22,446 nucleotides of DNA from Prevotellaceae bacterium (GTDB taxonomy: Bacteria > Bacteroidota > Bacteroidia > Bacteroidales > Paludibacteraceae), in assembly GCA_031290375.1 (NCBI GenBank), contig JAITNR010000175.1, positions 1 to 22,446 of the forward strand, written 5' to 3'. A program made the translations under genes and the position numbers. The stretch's first letter is position 1; each line of letters begins with the position of its first letter. Of the stretch, positions 15,690-22,446 are shown one piece after another. Under the pieces are notes generated by a model that saw only the letters and a program-made list of their open reading frames with translations, was not told where the DNA came from and made no database searches.

Positions 15690-15771
15690 AATTGAAAGTT
15701 GAAAATTAATAGTACCGTCATTGCGGGCTTGACTCGCAATCTCCTGAATTATTAATTTTCAACTTTCAATT
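15690..15771. repeat. Inverted repeat with REP-like core between divergent promoters
   Basis: A perfect 22-bp inverted repeat (15690-15711 and 15750-15771; core TTGAAAGTTGAAAATTAA) encloses 38 bases that contain the dispersed motif CGTCATTGCGGG followed by CTTGACTCGCAATCTC. The similarity continues imperfectly outward into both promoter boxes, so about 130 bases form one large palindrome. Confidence 0.8.
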
Positions 15772-15787
15772 ATTCATTAAAAATTAC

Positions 15788-15795
15788 TACCTTTG
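15788..15795 (+). promoter_or_regulatory. Probable promoter -7 box of the fumarase genes
   Basis: TACCTTTG fits TAnnTTTG and is followed by TACTTCG. It lies 63 bases before the ATG at 15859. The mirrored copy at 15672-15679 serves murD. Confidence 0.6.
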
Positions 15796-15801
15796 TACTT
15801 C

Positions 15802-15841
15802 GATTGGTCGATAGGTCGATTAGTCAATTAGTCAATTATCC
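15802..15841 (+). repeat. Five 8-base tandem units in the fumarase leader
   Basis: GATTGGTC, GATAGGTC, GATTAGTC, AATTAGTC, AATTATCC: five consecutive 8-base units with stepwise drift, between the promoter box and the start codon. The period equals that of the GAATAACT elements further on, but there is no inverted arm. Confidence 0.75.
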
Positions 15842-15858
15842 AATATATTTTTTTTAAA

Positions 15859-16707
15859 ATGAAAATAATAAAAACAGAGGAAATAACCAATCTCGTAGAA
15901 CGCCTTTCAATCGAGGCTAACTGCATACTTTCCACAGACATATACAACGGACTGAAAGAAAATTTAAAGCACGAAAAATCAAAACTCGGCTGTCAAGTAC
16001 TCGGAACTCTTATCGAAAACGCAGACATTGCACAGGCGGAAATGGCGCCAATCTGTCAGGATACAGGAATGACTGTGGTGTTTTTGACAATCGGACAGGA
16101 TGTGCATTTTGAGGGAGAATTTCTTGAAGATGCAATCAACGAGGGCGTCAGGCGAGGTTATGAGAAGGGATATTTGAGGAAATCGGTTGTCAAAGACCCG
16201 TTGGACAGGGTTAATACAAATGATAATACGCCTGCAATAATTCATTATGAGTTTGTTAAGGGTGATAGATTTCAGATAACAGTTGCGCCTAAAGGCTTCG
16301 GAAGCGAGAATATGAGCGGTCTCAAAATGTTGAAACCGAGTCAGGGCGTTGAAGGAATAAAAAACTTTATTCTCGAAACTGTTTCTAATGCCGGTGCTAA
16401 TCCTTGTCCTCCTGTAATTGTGGGCGTTGGCATTGGTGGCACGATGGAAAAGGCAGCGTTGTTGAGCAAAAAAGCACTGTTAGTGCCCGTTGGCGAGCAT
16501 AACCCTGACCCCAAAATAGCAGAACTCGAAACCGAACTGCTTACTCAAATCAATAATCTTGGAATAGGACCCGCCGGATTTGGCGGCTCTACTACGGCGT
16601 TAAGCGTAAATATTTTGACTTACGCAACTCATATTGCAGGTTTGCCTGTCTCCGTCAACCTCGGCTGCCACGTAACGAGGCATGCTTCGCAAATAATAAC
16701 CGAATAA
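15859..16707 (+). CDS. Class I fumarate hydratase, alpha subunit
   Basis: Corresponds to the N-terminal domain of class I [4Fe-4S] hydro-lyases (fumarase A/B; tartrate dehydratase alpha, TtdA), which hydrate fumarate to L-malate. The cluster cysteines are visible: Cys66 in APICQDTG, Cys183 in GANPCPP, Cys270 in VNLGCHVTRH. Other family blocks are RKSVVKDPLDRVNTNDNTPA (108-127), APKGFGSENMS (143-153) and GIGPAGFGGSTTAL (235-248). At 282 residues it is the standard alpha-subunit length. The beta subunit follows 76 bases downstream and supplies the rest of the enzyme. The last residues (ATA ACC GAA TAA, ITE-stop) are encoded by the palindromic repeat that fills the spacer. Fumarase is favoured over tartrate dehydratase from general prevalence; the sequence does not decide it. 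Confidence 0.9.
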   Translation: MKIIKTEEITNLVERLSIEANCILSTDIYNGLKENLKHEKSKLGCQVLGTLIENADIAQAEMAPICQDTGMTVVFLTIGQDVHFEGEFLEDAINEGVRRGYEKGYLRKSVVKDPLDRVNTNDNTPAIIHYEFVKGDRFQITVAPKGFGSENMSGLKMLKPSQGVEGIKNFILETVSNAGANPCPPVIVGVGIGGTMEKAALLSKKALLVPVGEHNPDPKIAELETELLTQINNLGIGPAGFGGSTTALSVNILTYATHIAGLPVSVNLGCHVTRHASQIITE

Positions 16708-16774
16708 CCGAATAATTGAATAACTGAATAATTGATTATGTTAGTCGTATTGTGTTTTCAATTATTCAGTTATT
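16702..16774. repeat. Palindromic element of 8-base units between fumarase subunit genes
   Basis: Units GAATAACC, GAATAATT, GAATAACT, GAATAATT (16702-16733), then GATTATGTTAGTCGTATTG, then an inverted arm. 16719-16735 pairs perfectly with 16758-16774 (17 bp). The first unit contains the stop codon of the alpha-subunit gene (16705-16707), and the right arm ends 9 bases before the ATG of the beta-subunit gene. Confidence 0.85.
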
Positions 16775-16783
16775 AACAAAGAT

Positions 16784-17320
16784 ATGGAAGAAAATGATAA
16801 GATGGAAATAACGACTCCGCTTTTGGAGCGTGATATAGCCGGTCTTAAGGCAGGAGATATGATTTATGTTTCGGGGGTTGTTTATACTGCTCGGGATGCG
16901 GCGCACAAGCGTATGTGCGAACAATTGGCAAAAGGTGAGAAAATGCCGTTTGACTTTGACGGAGCAGTAGTTTATTATGCCGGTCCCTGTCCGCCTAAGC
17001 CCGGAAAACCAATCGGCTCTGTCGGACCCACAACAAGCGGAAGAATGGATCTCTATTCTCCCGTCCTTATACAAGCGGGACTAAAAGCGATGATTGGGAA
17101 AGGATTGCGCAGTAAAGAAGTGGTAGATGCGATTGTTAAGTACGGCGGTGTTTATTTTGCTGCAATCGGCGGAGCTGCTGCTTTGATGGGTAAAAAAGTT
17201 GTTTCTGCCGAAGTTATTGCTTATGACGAATTGGGAACGGAGGCGGTGAGGCGGTTGGTTGTCAAGCAGCTGCCCGTGATTGTTGCAATCGACAGGCAAG
17301 GCAATAATTTATATGAATAA
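16784..17320 (+). CDS. Class I fumarate hydratase, beta subunit
   Basis: Corresponds to the C-terminal domain of class I fumarase (TtdB-like), which completes the active site with the alpha subunit. Family blocks: VYTARDAAHKRM (residues 33-44), GAVVYYAGPCPPKPG (60-74), IGSVGPTTSGRMD (77-89), GKGLRSKEVVDAI and GVYFAAIGGAAAL. At 178 residues it has the normal length. The start at 16784 (MEENDK) is used; ATG 16802 (MEITTP), six codons later, is nearer the conserved EITTPL and also possible. The gene ends in TAT GAA TAA, whose GAATAA belongs to the next palindromic element. It is presumably co-transcribed with the alpha subunit despite the hairpin in the spacer. Confidence 0.9.
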   Translation: MEENDKMEITTPLLERDIAGLKAGDMIYVSGVVYTARDAAHKRMCEQLAKGEKMPFDFDGAVVYYAGPCPPKPGKPIGSVGPTTSGRMDLYSPVLIQAGLKAMIGKGLRSKEVVDAIVKYGGVYFAAIGGAAALMGKKVVSAEVIAYDELGTEAVRRLVVKQLPVIVAIDRQGNNLYE

Positions 17321-17413
17321 CTGAATAATTGAATAACTGATTATGTTATTCGTATTGTATATTCAATTATCAGTTATTCAATTATTCAATTATTATTTAA
17401 TAATTCAGTTATT
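17315..17413. repeat. Palindromic element of 8-base units between the fumarase beta and pcrA genes
   Basis: Units GAATAACT, GAATAATT, GAATAACT (17315-17338), then GATTATGTTATTCGTATTG, then several inverted units. 17322-17341 pairs perfectly with 17369-17388 (20 bp). The first unit contains the fumarase beta stop (17318-17320). Extra units (AATTATTC, TAATTCAGTTATT) run to three bases before the pcrA ATG, so the element is the whole spacer. Confidence 0.85.
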
Positions 17414-17416
17414 TTT

Positions 17417-19753
17417 ATGGATGGGACAAAGGATATATCGGAACTTTTAAATCCAAATCAGTTGGAGGCGGTTACTTATTGTGATGGGGCGTCTGTTATA
17501 GTTGCCGGTGCAGGCTCAGGTAAAACTCGTGTGTTGACGTACAAAATAGCCTATCTTATTCAAAATGGCTTTTCTGCTGCGTCAATACTTGCACTTACCT
17601 TTACTAACAAGGCTTCCCGCGAAATGAAAGAGCGAATAGCCGATATTATCGGAGAAAAACTTGCTTCGTATCTGTGGATGGGTACTTTTCACAGTATTTT
17701 TCTGAAAATTCTGCAACGGGAAACGTATTCTATCGGCTATCAACCGAACTTTACGATTTATGACACAATGGATGCGAAGAGTTTGGTCAAGAGTATTATA
17801 AGAGAAATGAGATTGGATGAAAAAATTTATACTGTTCAGAGTGTTTATTCGAGGATTTCCAAGATGAAAAATCTTTTGGTTACTCCTCAAACGTATCGTG
17901 TAAACAATGATTATACTGTTGATGATTTTCATCGGAACAAACAGTCGTTTGCCGATATTTTTGAAACATATTGCAGTCGCTGTAAGGCGTCTAATGCGAT
18001 GGACTTTGATGATATTTTGCTTTATACATTTTTTCTTTTTAAAAATAATCCTGAAATACTTGAAAGATACCAGAAGCGTTTTGCATATATTCTTGTGGAT
18101 GAGTATCAGGATACAAATATAGCGCAGCACAGGATAATCAATCTTTTGGCGGCAAAGCACAAAATGGTGTGTGTGGTGGGCGATGATGCCCAGAGTATTT
18201 ATTCGTTCAGGGGTGCGAATATTGATAATATTCTCTATTTTCAGAAAAGTTTTGACGGCTGTAAGCTCTTTAAGCTCGAAGAGAATTACCGTTCTACCAA
18301 AACTATTGTTAATACTGCTAATGCTTTGATTTCAAAAAACAGGCTTCAAATTCCCAAAAAAGTTTATTCAAATCTGCATGAGGGGGAAAAAATTAAGATA
18401 CTCAGTTGTTTTTCTGACAGAAATGAGTCTGAAGCAGTGGCAGACGAAATTGATATTGCTGTTTCAAATAGTGTTGAACTCTCGCAAATGACTGTCATAT
18501 ACCGCACTAATGCTCAGAGTCGTGTGTTTGAAGAAACTTTAAGGAGCAGGCATATTCCGTATAAGATTTATGCAGGCAATTCTTTTTATTCGAGAAAGGA
18601 AATAAAGGATGTTTTGGCTTATATGCGGTTGATTATTAATCATTCTGATGAAGAATCTCTTAAGCGAATAATCAATTATCCGACTCGTGGAATTGGTGAT
18701 ACTACCCGTCAGAAGCTTCTTGACTTGGCTCATAAAACTAACAGTAATGTTTTGGACTTGATTTTTGAGATAAATACCATTGACATTGACATGAATACAG
18801 GCGCAAGAAGCAAAGTTAATAAATTTGGCGACTTGATTATTTCGCTGACAAAATTTTATAATAGCAACGATGCTTATCTGACAGCCGAAAAAATTATAGT
18901 TGACAGTGGTATTTTGGACGATATTTCCTCGGACAGTGATCCTGAAAACGTTAGTCGAAAGGAGAATGTGCAGGAGTTGCTTTCTGCAATCCACGAATAC
19001 TGTGCGCAGAAACAGGCTCAGGGGGAGCAAAATCCTTCTTTGGCGGAGTTTCTTGCCGAAGTGTCGCTGTTGACAGATCAGGATGCTGATAATGAGGAAA
19101 ACAAGGATAAGATAACACTTATGACTATCCATGCGGCAAAGGGTTTGGAGTTTGAATACGTGTTTATTGCCGGGCTTGAAGAGGAATTGTTTCCTTCTCC
19201 AATGTGTGAAACCGAGCATCAGCTTGAGGAGGAACGCAGGCTTTTTTACGTGGCAATTACTCGTGCAAGGGAACGCTGTTTTATTTCGTATGCAAAGACG
19301 AGGTTCAAACACGGTCAGGTTCAATATTCGATGCCGAGCAGGTTTTTGGAGGATTTGGACGAGCAGTATCTTGAGATGCCAAAAGTTTTTAATCAATATT
19401 CTTCTTCAGCACATTTTTCTGAAAGCGAGCCTAAGGCGGCAGTTTTTCCAACTTTTAGAAATGAAACTTTTGCTTCCAAAAAAGCAGTGAATTATGGCAC
19501 GCAAAACAAAACCAAATACCCTGTAACTGATGTCAAAAGCAGGTTCAAGCCTATCTCTCAAATAGACAATGCTACAGCTTCAACAATGAAATTCGACTTT
19601 AAAATTGGCGATACTGTTGAGCACAATGTTTTTGGCTCAGGCAAAATATTGGAACTGAGCGGCGAAAATGATAACACCAAAGCAAAAATCCAGTTCAATA
19701 CCTTAGGAACCAAACAGCTGTTGCTGAAGTATTCCAAACTTGTCAAAAAATGA
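17417..19753 (+). CDS. pcrA: ATP-dependent 3'-5' DNA helicase, PcrA/UvrD type
   Basis: Superfamily 1 helicase of nucleotide excision and mismatch repair and of recombination and replication restart. Motif I is VAGAGSGKTRVLTYK (residues 29-43), Ia LALTFTNKASREMKER, II ILVDEYQDTN (from about 226), III VVGDDAQSIYSFRGAN, IV LEENYRSTKTI, V TLMTIHAAKGLEFEYVFIAG and VI EEERRLFYVAITRARER (from about 604). The C-terminus (FKIGDTVEHNVFGSGKILEL...KYSKLVKK) is the Tudor-like domain that binds RNA polymerase in PcrA. At 778 residues it is a normal, complete member. The 96-base gap behind the fumarase beta gene is entirely repeat; no separate promoter box was recognised, so co-transcription or a promoter inside the repeat are both possible. 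Confidence 0.93.
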   Translation: MDGTKDISELLNPNQLEAVTYCDGASVIVAGAGSGKTRVLTYKIAYLIQNGFSAASILALTFTNKASREMKERIADIIGEKLASYLWMGTFHSIFLKILQRETYSIGYQPNFTIYDTMDAKSLVKSIIREMRLDEKIYTVQSVYSRISKMKNLLVTPQTYRVNNDYTVDDFHRNKQSFADIFETYCSRCKASNAMDFDDILLYTFFLFKNNPEILERYQKRFAYILVDEYQDTNIAQHRIINLLAAKHKMVCVVGDDAQSIYSFRGANIDNILYFQKSFDGCKLFKLEENYRSTKTIVNTANALISKNRLQIPKKVYSNLHEGEKIKILSCFSDRNESEAVADEIDIAVSNSVELSQMTVIYRTNAQSRVFEETLRSRHIPYKIYAGNSFYSRKEIKDVLAYMRLIINHSDEESLKRIINYPTRGIGDTTRQKLLDLAHKTNSNVLDLIFEINTIDIDMNTGARSKVNKFGDLIISLTKFYNSNDAYLTAEKIIVDSGILDDISSDSDPENVSRKENVQELLSAIHEYCAQKQAQGEQNPSLAEFLAEVSLLTDQDADNEENKDKITLMTIHAAKGLEFEYVFIAGLEEELFPSPMCETEHQLEEERRLFYVAITRARERCFISYAKTRFKHGQVQYSMPSRFLEDLDEQYLEMPKVFNQYSSSAHFSESEPKAAVFPTFRNETFASKKAVNYGTQNKTKYPVTDVKSRFKPISQIDNATASTMKFDFKIGDTVEHNVFGSGKILELSGENDNTKAKIQFNTLGTKQLLLKYSKLVKK

Positions 19754-19762
19754 ACAACAAAA

Positions 19763-19813
19763 AATGAATAATGAGTAACAGGAATACAATAAATCAATTA
19801 TTCGGTTATTAAC
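19763..19813. repeat. Degenerate palindromic element before the TonB receptor gene
   Basis: AATGAATAATGAGTAAC (19763-19779) looks like a decayed left arm, and CAATTATTCGGTTATTAAC (19795-19813) matches the right arm of the element at 16759-16777 with one change. It again ends just before a start codon (ATG 19816). Confidence 0.65.
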
Positions 19814-19815
19814 TT

Positions 19816-22323
19816 ATGAGGAAATTATTTTATACATTTTTGGTTCTTTTGATTTCTGGTTTTTGTTTTGCTCAGCAGTCGCTTTACATTCGCGGCTACG
19901 TGCTTGACAACAGCAGGCAAGGACTGGAATTTATTGCCGTTACTCTGCAAAGCACTCTGCAAAGCACTTTGACAAACGATAAGGGATATTATGAATTGTC
20001 TGCTAACGTAAAAGACTCTGCCGTTACGCTGATTTTTTCGGGTATGGGCTATAAGACAGAGTTTAGAAAAATTCGCCAGACAAACGACAAGTCGTTAAAT
20101 CTTAACGTGGTAATGCGTCCCGATACAACAATGCTTAAGCCTCTTGATGTGAGTGCCTTGCAGAAGCAGAAAGATATGATGGTTGTTGTTGAAACTGACC
20201 TTCTCAAACTTGCGCCCGATGCGGCGGGCGGCATAGAGGCGTTGCTTAAGATGCTGCCGGGGGTGAGTTCTACCAACGAAATGAGTTCGCAGTATTCGGT
20301 TAGAGGTGGTAGCTTTGACGAAAATTCGGTTTATGTTAATGGCATTGAGATGTACCGTCCTCTGTTAATTAGGGCTTCGCAGCAGGAGGGATTGAGTTTT
20401 ATCAACCCTGATATGGTGGAATCGGTGGAGTTTTCTGCTGGCGGTTTTGGCGCGAAATATGGAGATAAAATGTCTTCTGCGCTTGATGTAAAGTACAAAA
20501 TACCAACGGCATTTGAGGGCAGAGTATCATTAGGTACTATGGGTGCGACTGCCTATGTAGGTTCATCGAGTAAGACATTTACTCAAACTCACGGCTTCAG
20601 ATACAAGACAAATCAATATCTGCTGTCAGATAAACTTAAACTTAAAAACGGCAAACCTCTTCTCAAAGGACTTGACACGCAAGGCGATTATTCAAATTAT
20701 TTTTTAGATTATCAAACCTTTATGACTTATAAATTTTCAAAGAAATGGAGTTTGGAATTTCTTGGAAATGTGTCAATGAACAATTACAAATTTGTACCTG
20801 AAGCACGGAAAACATCATGGGGCAGTTTCAGTACTCAAATGCAGTTAAATGTCGATTATAACGGGCAGGAAATCGACCGCTTTGCCACATATTTTGGCTC
20901 TCTGTCTTTGAATTTTCAACCACAAAATTGGATAAAACTTTCTTTCTCTACTTCCGCTTTTAATACAAACGAAAAAGAAACTTATGATTTGCAGGGCACT
21001 TACAGGCTGTCAAATGTAAGAGACGATGATAATGGAGAGCAGACACTTGAACTCTTAGGAAGTGGAACTTTTCACGAACACGCCCGTAATAGCCTCTCTG
21101 CTACGGTTATAAATTTCGCACATAATGGCGAAAGCAAACTGCTTAAAACCAAAGTTCAATGGGGAATATCAGTTGATAAGGAGATAATCAGCGATAATAT
21201 CAGGGAATATGAACGATTTGATTCCGCACAATATTCCATGCCCAGAGATACCTCTAAAGTTGGCGTAGCTTATTCGTTGTTTTCCAAAAACAAAATGAAT
21301 TCTACCCGTCTGCAAGCCTATTTGCAAGAAACATACAGTATAAGTTTTTGGACTTTCAATGTTGGAGTGCGGGCGAATTACTGGACTTTCAACGAAGAAT
21401 GGCTGCTTTCGCCGCGTCTTTCCATATCCTGTTTGCCGGAATGGAAACATAATTTTGCTTTCCGTTTTGCTGCGGGCGTCTATTATCAGTCGCCTTTCTA
21501 CAAGGAGGTTCGTATGCCCGTTAATGAGTCGGGGCAATATACCAAAGACACCATTGGCGGAAGTTATTCGATAGCATTGAACAGGAATATTCGGGCACAG
21601 CGTTCTGGGCATATTGTATTTGGAATGGACTATTTTTTTAGGCTTTGGGCAAGACCGTTTAAATTTACTACAGAAATTTATTACAAACCGTCAGACAGAA
21701 TTACTACTTATAGCGTTGATAATGTCAAAATTACATACTCAGGCATTAATGATGCCATTGCCTATAATGCAGGGGTGGATTTGAGGTTTTTTGGGGAATT
21801 TGTGCCGGGAGCGGATTCGTGGATACAGTTTTCGTGGATGAAGTCGCAGGAAAATATTCTGAACGACCATTATGTTGTAACTTCCAATGCAGGAACTAAT
21901 CTGGGTGATGTGTTCCCCGGCTGGATTTCACGTCCTAATGAGCAACGTTATGCCATTTCGATATTTTTTCAGGACTATGTTCCAAATCACCCTGAATATA
22001 AGGTCAATCTCAAACTTGTATGGGCAGACGGACTGACCTATGGACCGCCTCACAGCGAGCGATACAAGGCAATATACAGAGCAAAGCCGTATCGCAGAGT
22101 TGATTTGGGCGTCTCAAGGGGCTTTAAGCAGGGCAGAGAAAAATTTATGTCAAAACAAAAATTAATCAAGGAATTTTGGCTGAATATTGATTTGCTTAAT
22201 CTGTTTAATATTGAAAATGTATCCTCATATTCATGGATTTCCGACATCAACAGCATCAATTACGCCGCTCCAAACTATCTCACCAAATTCATGGTAAACT
22301 TCAGAATCTCAGTTGACTTTTAG
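19816..22323 (+). CDS. TonB-dependent outer-membrane receptor
   Basis: 835 residues. Signal peptide MRKLFYTFLVLLISGFCFAQ, then a CarboxypepD_reg-like domain (about 22-105; YIRGYVLDNSRQGLEFIAVT...TNDKGYYEL...MGYKTEF). The plug domain follows (about 115-230; LLKMLPGVSSTNEMSSQYSV, VYVNGIEMYRP, INPDMVESVEFSAGGFGAKYG, DKMSSALDV). The rest is a beta-barrel ending in MVNFRISVDF; a terminal Phe is typical for outer-membrane barrels. It would import a substrate using TonB energy. No SusD-like lipoprotein, sigma/anti-sigma pair or periplasmic binding protein is adjacent, so the substrate is open. The signal-peptide start at 19816 is clear. A 12-base duplication lies in the N-terminal domain. Confidence 0.9.
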   Translation: MRKLFYTFLVLLISGFCFAQQSLYIRGYVLDNSRQGLEFIAVTLQSTLQSTLTNDKGYYELSANVKDSAVTLIFSGMGYKTEFRKIRQTNDKSLNLNVVMRPDTTMLKPLDVSALQKQKDMMVVVETDLLKLAPDAAGGIEALLKMLPGVSSTNEMSSQYSVRGGSFDENSVYVNGIEMYRPLLIRASQQEGLSFINPDMVESVEFSAGGFGAKYGDKMSSALDVKYKIPTAFEGRVSLGTMGATAYVGSSSKTFTQTHGFRYKTNQYLLSDKLKLKNGKPLLKGLDTQGDYSNYFLDYQTFMTYKFSKKWSLEFLGNVSMNNYKFVPEARKTSWGSFSTQMQLNVDYNGQEIDRFATYFGSLSLNFQPQNWIKLSFSTSAFNTNEKETYDLQGTYRLSNVRDDDNGEQTLELLGSGTFHEHARNSLSATVINFAHNGESKLLKTKVQWGISVDKEIISDNIREYERFDSAQYSMPRDTSKVGVAYSLFSKNKMNSTRLQAYLQETYSISFWTFNVGVRANYWTFNEEWLLSPRLSISCLPEWKHNFAFRFAAGVYYQSPFYKEVRMPVNESGQYTKDTIGGSYSIALNRNIRAQRSGHIVFGMDYFFRLWARPFKFTTEIYYKPSDRITTYSVDNVKITYSGINDAIAYNAGVDLRFFGEFVPGADSWIQFSWMKSQENILNDHYVVTSNAGTNLGDVFPGWISRPNEQRYAISIFFQDYVPNHPEYKVNLKLVWADGLTYGPPHSERYKAIYRAKPYRRVDLGVSRGFKQGREKFMSKQKLIKEFWLNIDLLNLFNIENVSSYSWISDINSINYAAPNYLTKFMVNFRISVDF
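19945..19968 (+). repeat. 12-base tandem duplication in the TonB receptor gene
   Basis: CTGCAAAGCACT occurs twice in a row (19945-19956, 19957-19968), encoding LQST-LQST in the CarboxypepD_reg-like domain. It is in frame and identical at DNA level. Confidence 0.9.
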
Positions 22324-22446
22324 GAAGAACACAGATTTTCATGTTTAGTTATTCCCCTAATATCACTTCGCGGACAATTTTCGTTAAATATTTACATAAC
22401 AGGTATTTATCTATTTTTTGCTTGAATATTTCCTATTAAATTAGGG

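Noticed and set aside
15690..15771. Phase-variable invertible promoter
   Set aside because: Inverted repeats do flank a segment, but the promoter boxes lie outside it, so inversion of the 38-base centre would not flip a promoter; no invertase gene is present.
17315..17413. Tandem units read as a small CRISPR-like array
   Set aside because: Units are only 8 bases, contiguous, without spacers, and are mirrored by an inverted arm; there are no cas genes in the window.
18539..19396. 285-residue minus-strand ORF opposite pcrA
   Set aside because: Antisense shadow of helicase motifs; the plus strand encodes the conserved motifs, the minus frame shows no family resemblance.

Overview
The window looks like the chromosome of a low-GC member of the Bacteroidota, probably Bacteroidales-like. 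The signs are TAnnTTTG-type promoter boxes (TAACTTTG, TACCTTTG), almost no Shine-Dalgarno sequences, a TonB-dependent receptor with an N-terminal CarboxypepD_reg-like domain, a giant secreted protein ending in what resembles a type IX secretion sorting tail, and an agmatinase-family protein of the Bacteroides type.

Layout, left to right. 1-1220: an imperfect hairpin, the 3' remnant of an astacin-like metalloprotease gene (190-522), a small lipoprotein (535-1158) and a strong terminator. 1268-2855: a rhomboid protease whose last 19 codons lie antisense inside a tRNA-Gly(CCC) gene, then an agmatinase-like protein on the minus strand that has lost most of its metal ligands. 2856-3540: a 685-base spacer with hairpin repeats and the promoter of the next gene. 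3541-10947: a 2468-residue surface protein made of two near-equal halves, each a PCMD-like domain followed by 11 cadherin-like beta-sandwich repeats. 10965-13096: queG and butyrate kinase (plus strand). 13172-15578: a cation diffusion facilitator and MurD (minus strand). 15579-15858: a divergent promoter region built as a mirror image around a REP-like core. 15859-19753: a two-subunit class I fumarase and the PcrA/UvrD helicase. 19816-22323: a TonB-dependent receptor. The last 123 bases hold nothing I recognise.

Most genes are housekeeping: queuosine synthesis, peptidoglycan precursor synthesis, the fumarate/malate step, DNA repair. They do not form one pathway. What ties the right half together is the spacers. 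From 11847 to 19813 nearly every intergenic gap is filled by a palindromic element made of 7- or 8-base tandem units (AATAATG/AACAATG, or GAATAACT/GAATAATT). These elements run from the stop codon of one gene almost to the start codon of the next, and in several cases supply the last codons and the stop. I see no CRISPR array, insertion sequence, phage or recognisable defence system. The most interesting items are the gene-junction palindromes, the degenerate agmatinase, the duplicated PCMD/cadherin-like giant protein and the mirrored murD/fumarase promoter.
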